Assembly: GCA_029449235.1 (NCBI GenBank)
Contig: JANATG010000007.1
Coordinates: forward strand, 1,178,001 to 1,242,000
Source: Linnemannia schmuckeri
Lineage: Eukaryota > Mortierellomycota > Mortierellomycetes > Mortierellales > Mortierellaceae
Reading direction: 5' to 3'
Length of the DNA stretch: 64,000 nt
Made by a program: the position numbers and the translations under genes. A model generated the notes under the pieces. The model was not told where the DNA came from, searched no databases, and saw only the letters and a list, made by a program, of their open reading frames with translations. The number at the start of each line of letters is the position of its first letter. Position 1 is the stretch's first letter. Shown piece after piece: positions 47,453 to 59,259 of the stretch.

Positions 47453-50400
47453 ATGGATTCTGCACATCCTTCACACCCAAAGCTATCAGCAGCATCGTCT
47501 TCCTCTCGCCCAGGTCCAGACCCAGATCCCATGGGAGACCCACTGCAGCCGCAGCCGTTACCTGTGGCAGCTTCCGAGGACTCGTCTCCGTGGCAGACCG
47601 GTCAGTCCAGTGTCGTCGTTAAGGTCGAGACCGCAGCCAAACAAGAAAAACAACAGACGCAGACGCAAATGCAGACGGAGAAGCGCACACAACAAGAGAC
47701 TGATCACCAGGACTCGTCTCTCGAGCCCGTCAAAAAACGTCAAAACTCTCGGTCGGCATCCCATACTCCACCTTGTGATCAACTCTCATCGCAAGTTACG
47801 CTTGGGTTTGTGCCGTGTCCGCGAGAGGGCTCGGTGGGTGTCAGTAGCATAGACTTTTCGATTAGTCAAGGCATCCATGACCTGCCGCTCCACCATGCCT
47901 CTCCAATGATGACTCCGTTCCCCGGACTTGTTGGACGGCAAGACTTTGACCAGAGAAGGAACAGCCTCGGTAATCACGACTTTGCAGAAGGAGGAGAGAG
48001 ATCATCCATACTGCAACCACTCGATCTTGACGTGGTTGAGTCGAGCGGCCCTGCAGCGACCATAGCCCATGCGTCATCGTCCAGTCGCACATACTCATCC
48101 ATGGTTTTATTGGACGATGACGAGAATACGCCCTCGCCACATGTCTCCAACCAACAACCATCGGTATTTTCACCAGCCGTCGGCCAGGCCAAGATAGGGG
48201 GGGATACCACGGCCAGTATCTCTAGTCAGCCAGCGCAAGGCCTGACTTTAATCTCCAACAAGGAATTCAGCCAAAGCGGCCAAGCCGAAGGCGAGGAACC
48301 AACATACGTGCTCATCTCCCCCCAGTCCACTGGGACACCTGGCGGCATTCTTTCGGACGAGACCTGGACCCACTATGGACACGCAACCACCTCTACTGGC
48401 AGTCTGGTCTCCTACACCCCCGTCCAGTACCAGCATCAAGCTCAACAGCAACAGCAGTCATCCTTTAGTACACTCATCCAGCAACCCCAGCCAAACACGA
48501 CCCAGGCACCTTTGCCAGGCATCAAGGAGATCTCTGGTTTTTACCAAAGTGTTCCTTTACCCGAATCGTCGATACTTGACCGCAGCCACTATGCTACTGG
48601 TCCCCAAGACGCTCACCACGCATCTACACAGTATATGGGACTCTACAACACTGCCCACTACGCCGCTGCTTCTGGAGTGGGACTTCTACCCATGCCGCAT
48701 CCCTATCCTATCCCGATGGGATTTCACGAGATTCCTCTTTCGAAACGACGACGCGAGCGTCGCCACCATCAAGCACCCTGTAGAACCTCTAGTCGCCACG
48801 ATCCGCCGCAACAGCAGCAGTCTAGACTCAAAGCCGAGGATCCTTCTGGCGCGAACGAGTCGCTGGAACCAGCGAGCCTGACTATTCGATCCGAATCCTT
48901 CAAGCAAGAGCGCGACACCACCGCTTCTGAGGGTTCACAATCGCACCGTCGTCATGAGGTTCAAATCCGAGATCCTGACCCCAAGGCATGCAACAACTGT
49001 CAAACTACCACAACTCCTAGCTGGAGACGATGTCCTAAGGGTCGAATCCTCCTTTGCAACGCCTGTGGATTATACCAGAAGCTTCATGGCAAGTCGCGAC
49101 CTCACTATCTGGCCAAGGATGGAACTATCAAGGTCCAGCGCATTGTTCCCGAGCATGCCCCTTGCGTTCAATGCCGCACTCGCACTAGTCCGACTTGGAA
49201 GAAGGGCCCGAAGGGCGAAGCGATCTGCCATGCTTGCAGTACTACCATGAAGCTCGGGCGATCTCAGAGCAAGGGCAAGATTCCCAGGATCGAGTACTCG
49301 AGCTCTGCTGATATGGTGTCTATCGTTTCGGAGGGCATGTATCCTGGTGAGACTTCGGGTGGCGAGTATTCTGAGGCAATGGCGATGAGAGGATTCCACT
49401 CTCACGGACTCGGCACTGGAGCTGGTGGCGACTTGACGTCGTCAGCGTCATCCTATGGCGATGTTGAAAGTGTGCAGCGCTGGCCTCGCTCTTCTTCTAC
49501 ACAAAATTCTTCTAGGGCGACCCAACAAGGCGGCTACTTCGTCGACCATTCTGGAAGATCGGGTGTGAACCAATACCAAGGAAATCGGCCTCTTCTCTAC
49601 GGCTTCGGACAAGTCGGGCCGGCATATGGATTAGCACAGTATGGTGAATATGACACGAGTGCGTACAGCCTTGCGAACCTGCATGCCGTTTACCCGTCGA
49701 GCCCTGGTGGATGGCAGCCTGAAGTTGCACCGTACAGTTCTGGTGCCTATCCTCATGCCTCAGGACCATTCACGCTCGAGTCGTCGCCGTCCCAGCAAGG
49801 TCAGTCATTCCATCAACAACGCGAGACAATGGGATTGTTGCGAATGAACTCTTCCTCATCCGCTCTCCCTGTATCTACACAATCGCCGCCTGAGGATCAG
49901 CAACTCCTGGTACCTTGCAATCGGCCAGCTCAAGCTAGCTATCTCACTTGGGGACAGGCTCAACAGACCCGTCTGCCACAGCCCTCGTTGCAGTCAACTG
50001 TCTGGAGTACCGGTGGCAATGGAGGAAGCGGTGGTCCGGCTCTGGGTATGTCCTCAGATATCTCCATCTCACATGATCAACAACAGCAGCACCGGGTGTT
50101 TTTGATTAACCAGCGCTCAGGTTCAGCCAATTCACGTCAAGATCTCTTGAGCCAAGGCCTCTCGCATTTTGCTACCACTACTGCATCGAGCGAGGCGGCG
50201 GCTCTTCGACTGGATCGTCATAAGGCACAGCAGCATGCCCACCACGAATCTCTTATGCACCACCAAGCGCGTTATCTCCAGCAACAACAACAGCATTCTC
50301 AGACACATCCGTATTCATCTTACCCGGCTTCAATCCCAGCCCGCAGCCACAGTCCGAGCCAAGACCAGAAGAACCAGGACTATGAGGCCGCCCTCCAGTC

Positions 50401-51214
50401 CTACGTCCAAGCAGGAGGATCTGATGATGCAAGCATGCCTTCGCATTCCGTCACAATGGGTAGTGCAGTTGTAGATGCAGCTGCCGAGCAGGCCACAGGA
50501 CCAGCAGGAGCGACATCAGCAATTGCAAACTCAAGCCTGAAGAAGGACTCTTCCTCCTCCACTGACCAAGAGGGTTCAATCGGTGATCCCCACAGCAATG
50601 ATGATGGAGACGAGATGGCAAAGAGTGAAAGCAGCCTGGAGGCCATGGCGGTCGAGACTTTGGCTAATACCTTCTTCGATCGACAGAACTCTACCACCAC
50701 TGCGCCGTCGCCCGTCTCCGAGTCCGGCCCGAGTTTGCGTTCAGTGACAGCAGCTACAGCTTCAACAACGACAATGTCGACGGTGTACACGCCAGCTGTT
50801 GTAATCGAGATTAAGAAGCAAAAGAAGAGCAACGGGCCAGCTATCGTCAACGTTGAGGACAAGACATCGTCATCGTCATCGTCTTTAGAGTCGCACAAGG
50901 TGTCGCAGCAGCAGTGTAAACAACAGCATGGGCCTACTGCACCCTCTACATCAGCACCAGGATCAGGACGGAACACATCTACATCTACATCTGCATCTGC
51001 GTCTGCGTCAACGCCAGCAGCCTCGGCAATTCCCGAGGAGACTGGAAGTGGTGAGGGAGGTGCGGGTGGCCATCGTCCTCGACGAAGCGAGCGAAGTCGA
51101 GCTACTCCAGCAGGCGCAAGCGCAGGCGCTCCGTCTGCTGCTGGTGTTGTCGTCCCCAAGTCAGTCAAGAAACAGGAGGGACTGATGAGCCAACACCTTA
51201 ACAGACACCACTGA
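47453..51214 (+). CDS. Two-finger GATA-type transcription factor
   Basis: A single exon of 1,253 residues starting MDSAHPSHPK. Two GATA-type zinc fingers lie at about 513-537 and 571-595. Finger 1 (CNNCQTTTTPSWRRCPKG, then LCNACGLYQKLHG) has an 18-residue loop and keeps the NACGLYxKLHG signature; finger 2 (CVQCRTRTSPTWKKGPKG, then CHAC) has a 17-residue loop and lacks the NACGL sequence, so it is divergent. A basic stretch (SKRRRERRHHQ, near 48740-48775) and a basic tail after finger 2 may serve nuclear entry. The rest is Gln-, Ser-, His- and Pro-rich, typical of activation regions. Fungal GATA factors control nitrogen, iron, light or development genes; which one this is cannot be told. The start is the first ATG of the frame after a CT-rich leader. 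Converges with the TMEM135-like gene. Confidence 0.92.
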   Translation: MDSAHPSHPKLSAASSSSRPGPDPDPMGDPLQPQPLPVAASEDSSPWQTGQSSVVVKVETAAKQEKQQTQTQMQTEKRTQQETDHQDSSLEPVKKRQNSRSASHTPPCDQLSSQVTLGFVPCPREGSVGVSSIDFSISQGIHDLPLHHASPMMTPFPGLVGRQDFDQRRNSLGNHDFAEGGERSSILQPLDLDVVESSGPAATIAHASSSSRTYSSMVLLDDDENTPSPHVSNQQPSVFSPAVGQAKIGGDTTASISSQPAQGLTLISNKEFSQSGQAEGEEPTYVLISPQSTGTPGGILSDETWTHYGHATTSTGSLVSYTPVQYQHQAQQQQQSSFSTLIQQPQPNTTQAPLPGIKEISGFYQSVPLPESSILDRSHYATGPQDAHHASTQYMGLYNTAHYAAASGVGLLPMPHPYPIPMGFHEIPLSKRRRERRHHQAPCRTSSRHDPPQQQQSRLKAEDPSGANESLEPASLTIRSESFKQERDTTASEGSQSHRRHEVQIRDPDPKACNNCQTTTTPSWRRCPKGRILLCNACGLYQKLHGKSRPHYLAKDGTIKVQRIVPEHAPCVQCRTRTSPTWKKGPKGEAICHACSTTMKLGRSQSKGKIPRIEYSSSADMVSIVSEGMYPGETSGGEYSEAMAMRGFHSHGLGTGAGGDLTSSASSYGDVESVQRWPRSSSTQNSSRATQQGGYFVDHSGRSGVNQYQGNRPLLYGFGQVGPAYGLAQYGEYDTSAYSLANLHAVYPSSPGGWQPEVAPYSSGAYPHASGPFTLESSPSQQGQSFHQQRETMGLLRMNSSSSALPVSTQSPPEDQQLLVPCNRPAQASYLTWGQAQQTRLPQPSLQSTVWSTGGNGGSGGPALGMSSDISISHDQQQQHRVFLINQRSGSANSRQDLLSQGLSHFATTTASSEAAALRLDRHKAQQHAHHESLMHHQARYLQQQQQHSQTHPYSSYPASIPARSHSPSQDQKNQDYEAALQSYVQAGGSDDASMPSHSVTMGSAVVDAAAEQATGPAGATSAIANSSLKKDSSSSTDQEGSIGDPHSNDDGDEMAKSESSLEAMAVETLANTFFDRQNSTTTAPSPVSESGPSLRSVTAATASTTTMSTVYTPAVVIEIKKQKKSNGPAIVNVEDKTSSSSSSLESHKVSQQQCKQQHGPTAPSTSAPGSGRNTSTSTSASASASTPAASAIPEETGSGEGGAGGHRPRRSERSRATPAGASAGAPSAAGVVVPKSVKKQEGLMSQHLNRHH

Positions 51215-51604
51215 ATGAATTATAGAGAGAGCAATATTTCTCAACACTCAGGAGAGGTATTTAACCTCTCCCTTCTCTTCCTACTACAGCGTACATTCAT
51301 ACATACTTTGTACATATCATTTCCCTTCATTACTCTATAGCACTATTTCGACGCACATTCTTACACGTCCTTACACATCCACGCTCTGTACACCATGGCT
51401 ACTTTTCCGCATTCACACTACCCTAGAAATACAAAAATCGCAATACAAAGGAGACGACGAGAGAGGAAAAAAAAAAAAGATTGGATTGTTTTTAATGAGA
51501 ATGAGGAGTTCAATCGTGATGGTATATGAAAAGTCTGTTGTTTTCGCTCTATGCCAGAGCAAAAAATGACATTGACGTAAAAAAATGAACGATAGGGGTG
51601 TGTT
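51215..51604. other. Intergenic between convergent genes
   Basis: 390 bp shared by the 3' ends of the GATA gene (plus) and the TMEM135-like gene (minus). A/T-rich; no gene. Confidence 0.5.
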
Positions 51605-54415
51605 TTAGTTTCTGCCAAGAATGTGGTAGATAAGCTTTGTCACAAAAGGTGAAAGAACTTGCTCCTCTTGTTGGTAGAACGACTATTATGAGAACAAAGT
51701 CAGAAAAATTGGTGGCGTTAGTTTTCAGAAAGTTTCAAACAAATAAAAAGGCGCGCACAAAAAGCAATTAACACCAAAGTTAAGAGGGCATACCATGATG
51801 AGAGACATGGCACAGGAGAACATCATGACCTCCCAGTGCTTTACACCCTTGATCCAGTTCTTCTGATACAGAATCTTGTACAACGACTCGGCCGCCTTGG
51901 GAAGGACATACATGGCCAATTCGGCTCTCCGGCTTTCCTGTTCGACCATAATGGCGGCTCCCGAGCATGTCACGCCGAACAACCAGTAGATATACTTGTT
52001 GTTGCTTTGGATCCACCCATTCTTGAACAGGTTACGGTGTCCACAGATCTGGGATTGGTACAGGACCACAAAGACTGCGAGGAAAACTGAGGACCGGAGG
52101 GTGTTGAACGAAGTCTTTGAGAACACATTCACAGGGCTAAAATAAGAAGAGAACGTAAAAGAAAATTGGATAAAGTTAGTATCGTTCTCGGAAGCTACAT
52201 CTGTGCATGTAACCATAAAATCTTTCCACTTACTCGGCCATGAGTCGCTTCATGCGGAGGACGAGGAGGGGCACAAAGTTGAGGGTCGCATAGACGGGGA
52301 GAATGTTCTTGGTAACCTGGACAAATCGCTCAGCATTGTTGACTTTACAAGAGTCATAGGAAGGGTGAAGCACCGCACAGGGGATGAGGTCAGTGTACTC
52401 TGTCAATTTAGAGACCGTCTCGACCGACTTTGCTGTGGGCTTGAACCGTTGAACCAATGCCTGGACCTGGCTTACGTCGATTGGGAACCCACGCACACGA
52501 GCACGGTTGAATGCCAGGGCCTCTGGAGGAACACGCGCTGTGTTGATCATGAACTTGAGGTACTCTGGTGGAATCGACTCGGGTTGCATCTAAGAGAGTC
52601 GCGTATGGACCAATCAATTGGGTTCATATAGCACTGGTCAGATAAAGGTTCTTGTATGTAGAAGTCTATGACAATTTGCAATCAGTCATCTGCTTCTTTC
52701 TTCCCGTGTCTTCGGACTTACAGTGTAAGCATACATGACTTGACCGCACGCGAGGGCAAAGAGTGCAGCGTCACCATGACGGAACGAGAACAATCCACGA
52801 TGCTTTCCTGCATTGTAAACTCCCTGTCCCGCACTGTTGTTATTGCCGATTGTTGTTTGTTGGTAGATATAATGCAGCCGAGGGATGACAAGTTATAACG
52901 AAATGGGAAGAAAGGAAAAAAAAAGATATAGAGAAGGGTTAGTAGCTGGTCTGAAAATCCACGTCCAATTCACGATTTGTCATCGCAATTGACCAAAATG
53001 CCGAGAGGGAATTAGCTGGACCATGTCGGTGAAGCATGAACCAGTCAAGTTACAGTCCGTGGGTTCAGATTAAGGAAAGGATTTCTTTCTGTTTTACCGG
53101 ATAAGCATTTGCTGTGCAAAAGTGACCCTGCGTTCATGACTCTCGATCAGAATGGCAAGACCGGCAATGGCACCTGTAGCATTGTAACAGACGAGGAAAG
53201 AAGATAGAGGATGTCCGCTGTTAGTTTCTTTGATTGGAATAAAGAACCCTGATGGTAGTCAATCGTGAGAGCGTACCGTGATTGGGTGTTGGGCGAAGTG
53301 CTTAAAAAGAGAACAAGAAGAAGGTTGGACAAAAGAAAAAAAATTACCAGCAACGGCTCCATTCAGACGGTCGTCCTTGCCTCGGTAAAGCTTCAATCCG
53401 TTGTTAACAAACTTCCATAAAAACGAGAAGACGCCAAAGAACGATCCGAAACGGATGGCATCAGCGCCAAAGAAGGACTCCTTGAAAATCTGTCCAAACG
53501 ATCCCCTACAGAGTGGACAGAGAAACAAGTGGATATAATGAGCAAAGTGTCCAGTTATCAAACAAAATCACTCTAAAACAAAAAGTCCGCGAATGTGCTC
53601 TTCATATTGGTCGATCGATGATGCAGGTTTATTCTTGTCCATGAGACATGGATCCGTTTTTGTGATACGTACTTTTTCTTCATCAACTTGAGCATGCCCA
53701 AACAGAGGTTGACCATGGCCTTCATTCCATAACTGACTCCGCCGGATCCTACAAGGATTGAGAGGAAGGAACAAGTCAAAGTAAGAATCAAACATTCTCT
53801 CTTTTCCCTTTCCATGACAAAATGATCCGATTGGTTGGAGCGAAAGCCAGATCAATTGTGCATCTGGCTGCTCGTCAACCCGTAAGATAAAGCACACTTA
53901 CGGATCGCTCCAAGGATAGAGTGCTTCAAGACTCCCTCAAAGTTGTTGCAGCGAGCAGAAAGATGGGGGATCGAGACACCCGTCTTGTAGTTTTTGCTCT
54001 TCTCTGCAGCCTCCTTGCCCTCTTTTGTACGGAAGCCGCGAGGACGCTTGCCATTGGGCCATCCATGTTTGTGGGTCGATCCGGACTTTTCATTCGAGAG
54101 AGATGAAGCTGAGTCCGAGTTATGGTTATTGTTGCTCTTGGTGGTGGTGGCGTTGTTGTTGTTGGTTGTAGATTTGCGAGGGAGTGAAGCTTTAGTCATG
54201 ATAGGACTATCGACATCAGAGGCACTGTAGGTTGAAGAGGCGACTGAGGAGAGAGAGTTGCCGTTGTCGTTGTTTAGGGATACATAAGAAGACGAGAGGG
54301 ATGCGCCTTTAGGAATTGAGGCTGAGGTGGTATCGATCTGTTCAGGTGTGGAAGAAGGTTGTTCTCTGGCGGTAGCGGAGGGTGAGGAGGAGCCGTTGTG
54401 GTCGGGATGGGACAT
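51605..54415 (-). CDS. TMEM135-like multi-pass membrane protein
   Basis: 570 residues from eight exons: 54415-53902, 53748-53673, 53505-53348, 53173-53098, 52833-52722, 52589-52234, 52136-51794 and 51682-51605; all phases close. After a disordered Ser/Asn-rich N-terminus (about 1-115) come Gly-rich hydrophobic blocks (GGVSYGMKAMVNLCLGMLKL, IRFGSFFGVFSFLWKFVN, AVAGAIAGLAILIESHERR) like the Tim17-type half of the family, RHGDAALFALACGQVMYAY, the conserved PCAVLHPSYDSC motif, LPVYATLNFVPLLVLR, and a C-terminal half with AVFVVLYQSQICGHRNLF and a final FYQQEEQVLSP. TMEM135 relatives sit in peroxisomes and mitochondria and affect lipid metabolism and organelle dynamics; the mechanism is not settled. 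An upstream Met at 54448 would add 11 residues. Family is clear by motif order; function is inferred. Confidence 0.83.
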
Positions 54416-55788
54416 GATGGGCAGAATGAATGTCACAGGAAGGAACACGAGTAGGGAGGGAGAGAGAGGGGAGAGCTTGTCTATGAAGGAAGGAAAAGAA
54501 GGGTAAATGCAGAATGAGGAAGAGAGAAAGGAAGAAAAACAGAAAGTAATGAAGGAACGAAAGCAAGAAAAGAAAATAATAAATGGGGCAAAGAAACAAG
54601 AAGAGCGTGAAGTGGTCCTTCTTGGCGATGAAACAAAAAAAGAAAAGTGATTGCCGAGCCGAATCCCTGCTCCTTATGAATCTTGTTCTTCTTTTTGTTG
54701 CTTCCACTTCCAGAAAGACTATCCGCCTTTGAGACAACAAGAACAAAGCCAGTCAGCCCTCAGTCCTCCTCGGTCCTCGCTCTCCTCCTCTTTGTGAACC
54801 CACGGACTTTTATTGACCAACACAATAATTGCACACAGTACATGAGGACAGACAGGGCAGGGTATGGGACTTTAAGACCGACCGTACAAGCCCAATTGGA
54901 CACAAAATGGGCATACAGAGACAGCCATCGTGCGTACCTACCCTTTGCACTCTCCACATGTGCTCCTCCTACGACCAAAACTGTGGAGATTCGTTTCATC
55001 CAGGAAAGGGCTCAAGCCTTTTCCATCTTCCTATTCTCTTATCATCCATTAGCCAACGGTTATCGCCGCTTTATTTTCACTTTATGCAGTGGAATCCTTC
55101 TCCATGAAGTATGAACGTTTTTCGAACTATTATGGCCAAGGTGTCCACTCTGAAGTGAAAGGCAGATAATCTTGCCAAGACAACTAAGCTGTTTGCTTCA
55201 TCGGACATCATGCATCACCTTCACACTTTAGTTCGTGCTTGAAAATCAGGTACCTTAACTAGCTGTCTCCGCAAAGCAACAAACAAAGCGAGCTGACGAC
55301 ATTTTTTTTTGAAGTCTCATTTGTGGAAGAGAAGCTTTTTCTTTCTAGACTACCATCTCATGGTAGCAGGGTCAGTGGCCCTGTTGTTCCCTTGTCCCTA
55401 CATGTGTAGAATACATTTCTCTTTCCGATCCGCATGTTGGTTTGTGGAGAAGCAAACCGCGAAAACCGGCTCTCAACCTGAATGGCCCAAACTTTGTTTG
55501 CAATTCTTATTCCTCCCCTCAACCCCAACATTTTTCAAACGCGTCTCTTTCCTTTCCTTCCCTTCACTGGTCAGTGGGCAATACGCCTATGTAGTCAAAT
55601 TCATTGTGAGCTCTTATCCATCTGATGTCTGTGCAACTCTTTTTTTTCGGCTTTAATTGCTGTAAGCGGCTTCATAACATTTGCTACGTCTACTGCTACC
55701 ACAAACGTTTATTGTCACCATTTTTCCATGTTCGCCCCTCTTGTCGTTAAAAAATAAAAACAAAAACAAAAAGGTAGCGACATCGCTC
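54416..55788. other. Intergenic between TMEM135-like and cullin genes
   Basis: About 1.4 kb. From 54420 to 54600 it is purine-rich on the plus strand (CT-rich leader of the minus gene). Short frames at 54683-55114 and 55309-55656 have no recognisable motif or splice partner. Confidence 0.45.
55708..55713 (-). terminator. Candidate polyadenylation signal of the cullin gene
   Basis: AATAAA on the minus strand, 76 bp after the stop codon. Confidence 0.45.
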
Positions 55789-58700
55789 TTATGTGACATA
55801 GACGTATCGGTCCAAGCTGTTCTCTGCACGCTCAATGTACTGTTTGTCCAACAGTTGCTCGATGCACTTCTTGATCATAGGCACATTCGGCGCAAACCGT
55901 GTCTTGCACTGCTCAATCACCTCCTGAACCAGCTGCATGTGAGAAAGCACCCGACGCGACTTCATAATCCTGACAATCGACGCCTGAATGCACAGTCGCC
56001 GGTCCTCATCCACTGCTTTGATCGTCGCCGTCGTCTCCTGAGGGGTGTCTGCCTGGAGCCCTCCGCTGATCTTGAGTTTCGTCCGCTTGTTTGAAAACGT
56101 CATGTTGAGTCGCAGCACCGATGACAACTCCAAGTTGGAATCTGGGCTATTCGGGATCAACAAATTTGCTTCCACCAGTGACTTGACCACGCGAAGCAAC
56201 TCAAACTCTATCAGCTTTGTCTGTTCCCGAATCTCTGCCACCGTAAACGAATCGCCTGCATTGAACACTGCCAAAACCGCAAATTGGTACAATGAAAGAG
56301 ACAATTCGTACCGTTTGTCAAGATAATTGACTCTCACATCCGCTATGAACACAGAAAAGGAGCAAAAAGAGGCATTAGAGGCGTAAACTATAAGTCTAGT
56401 ACATAGCAACCCAACAAAAAATGATAACTTACCTCGACACCAGTGCCAGAACCAGCTTAGCTTTCGTCCACTGTGCCGGTTATCGTAAAACGTCGTAAAG
56501 TTAGTAATACTCTTCTCCAGCTCTGCAGGGCATTGAAATTCCAAAGGCTGGGTCGAGTTGACTGGCCAAGATCCTGCAGTGAGCACCAAAATGCTAAAGT
56601 CGACTACACGCGAGAAAAAAAACGTCGAAGCAATGTTAGCCTTCACTAGCAATCGAACATTAGCAATGATAAACATTTGCCACCAAAATAATAGGTTTTC
56701 GCTTTTAAAAGCGGTCAGTGTACGTACGCCCATTGCTGTAGTCGTTCCCTTGGAGCCAATCCTTGAATCCTGTGTTCAAGTCCGTGCTGATGGTCATATC
56801 TGTAAACATCCTTTGAAGTTTTGAGGTGTACTCCACACCACAAGCACTCTAAGGAACGTAAAAAGAGAAAATAGTTGATATCAAGCTCTTGAGTGTGTTA
56901 TTAGTGAAATCGAAGGGATGGCATGGTACTACTTCTTACCTTGAGACGTGAAATCATGCTGGCCTCCGCTTCCGCTGAAAGCGACGAATCAAAGATAAGA
57001 CGCTTGGCAAGCACACGAGAATAAAACTTTTGGAAGAGATCCTTGTCATCGATGTACTTGAACAAAATGACCTAGTATACCAAAGGAACAAAATGTAGAG
57101 TGAATTAGTTGATGTTCCTCTCATCTGTCGAGCATTGAAAGTAAGATACATCGTACATCCCGTGAAGCTGGGCGTACCACTCGCGATAATTTGTCTTCAA
57201 TCTCTGATTCTGAGAGTCCAGTCTTTTGCTTTTTCCTGAGCATGGTATCGGTGTATCGTGCAATGACCTCGGGTGACCGGGCAGCAGTATTGGTCGCAGT
57301 GTCGTTCACGATAGTCCTGAATGCCTTGTCCACTGCTGCAACAAACGCTGCATCGTTCTTGAAGACCTTGGAGCAGATCTGTGTGTACTTTGTATGCAAG
57401 TCAATCAGCCTCTCAACATACTCGCGTGGATCCTATGCAATGTAAGTGCGTCTGTAAGTATGCGTAGAGTATCTTCGTCCATCCCTAGTTCAGATTGTAA
57501 ACAATGAAAGTACCTTGGTAATGCTGGTGCCCAGGTTGAGGATAATGTCCTTTCCGACTGTCGTAATGTACTTTTCAAAGGACCATAGCAGAGGAGTGAT
57601 ACCGTCCTCTATCCTCGACAGTAACGAGTACGCCATATTGCAGTCTAGTTCATCGAATAATGGTTGTGGAATCTGTCAGATTTCGAGGCATCATAGCAGA
57701 GTAAAGTTCTGCATAGTCAGGTACGTCGTATGATCTAGTATTGCATACCTTCAGTCTTCTCATTGGCAATCATCCTCTCAAACTCTGTCTGAATACTAGT
57801 CCTGTGATTGGAAATATACTGAGTCTCGCATTCTTGAATAATCTAGAGAATAAAAAAAGTGGTGGCGTAAGACGTCGTTTGACATAAATTGGAAATATTG
57901 ATTCAGATGAAAATAAAATAAAGCGACGAGTTGCTTCGGTATGCATACCCGTGCGTGCGACGTTGGATGACAGTAGCGGCTGTTGCGAATGCCTTCCTGG
58001 GTGAGTCTCTCGATGGCTGATCTCATGTACTGAGATATGGAACAGTTGGACAGTTTGATGTTGCTCTCCTGTCCATAATATGCCTTGATCTGGGCAATGT
58101 ACGGTGTTTCGAACTCCTCGATATACAGTTCCAGGGGCTGATCCGTCCTTGAGTTCAGAGCGACTAAATGTTTACAGGAGACGAAAGAAAGGGGGTATAA
58201 GCAATTTGCAATTTCTCACAGGCGCGTTGATCCAATGGCTCCATGGTCTCATATTTTTCGGGATGGCGCTCATTACCAAGCGACAAAATTGCCTCCTGAA
58301 CGACCGAATAGTTGACAGGTTGACCCTCGCGATCTTGACGAATCGTTTCAAAAATTTGATAGAGGATCCTGTTGTGTTTGCGGTGCTTGATCTCCAGGAT
58401 GACATGGTCTCTCCAGATTTGGTTGGCAAGCTATAAAAGCAAAAACAGCCAGAATGTGTGAGTTGAGGTTGACGGCACAGCAGGCGGCATGCGAGCATCT
58501 TGTCGTTTGGCGAAAGAAATTGTTTGCAGTCAGAACAAGGGAAAAGGTTTCGTGTCGTTAGAGTACTTACAGCCTGCACGTCCTGGCGCGGATAGTTGGT
58601 TGTGCCAACAAACAGCCGCCTCTCGCTCACACCCGGAACCCGGCGCTGGTTGACGATCCGCCCGTTCAAGTATTCACAGATGGAATTGAGATAGCCGGTT

Positions 58701-59259
58701 GCGATAGAGTACTTTTTCCAGTAGACGGCATAGATGGGCACAACTTCGTCATGGCTCAAAATGGCCTTGTTTTGTGGGAAAGAGAGATACAACAGCGACA
58801 TTAGTGAGCAGACTGTGGTATAGCAAAGAAGTCATTCTCAAAGACGAAAATAAACAGAAGGAGTAAGTAAATGTGGGGCCTCCTTTCTTACCATTCGCAC
58901 TCCTGCAGCATACTCACACAGAAATTCAGCGATTGCGCAATACAATTTCTCGAAAAATGGTCGGGGCACAGCATTGCAGATATCGTATACAAGCCTGTGG
59001 GTCAGACAAAAGTGAACAGCGGATGAGTGAATCAGTAGGAATTCAATTTAACCAAAGCCTACAACCTTTGTCAACAATAATAGAAAAGAGATATCTAGAC
59101 ATATAGAATTTAGGCAAAAAAACATAGACGTAACACCTACTGGTACATGCCCATGCCAGAGACAGAGCCAGTTCCTGAAAAGTCAAACATCTTGACCAGG
59201 TCCCGCTTGAATTCATCGAATGCGGTGTCAAAGTCAATCCTCTTTCGACGTAGTGACAT
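55789..59259 (-). CDS. Cullin-1/Cdc53-like SCF scaffold
   Basis: 766 residues from twelve exons: 59259-59141, 58994-58892, 58765-58571, 58430-58220, 58163-57949, 57842-57749, 57644-57514, 57432-57178, 57071-56940, 56848-56728, 56603-56433 and 56342-55789; every phase closes and the length matches Cul1 (about 775). Cullin-1 holds Skp1/F-box modules at its N-terminus and the RING protein Rbx1 at its C-terminus. Diagnostic stretches: YWKKYSIATGYLNSICEYLN, the cullin-homology start VILFKYIDDKDLFQKFY with LAKRLIFDSSLS, ILVLTAGSWPV, SGRKLSW, YQFAVLAVFNAGDSFT, and the neddylation block IVRIMKSRR with acceptor Lys about 710. The end (DKQYIERAENSLDRYVYVT) fits Cul1 better than Cul3 or Cul4. An orthologue assignment would need a tree. 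Confidence 0.92.

Noticed and set aside
50401..51168. 255-codon antisense frame in the GATA gene
   Set aside because: Shadow of Ser/Ala-rich sense codons; no domain.
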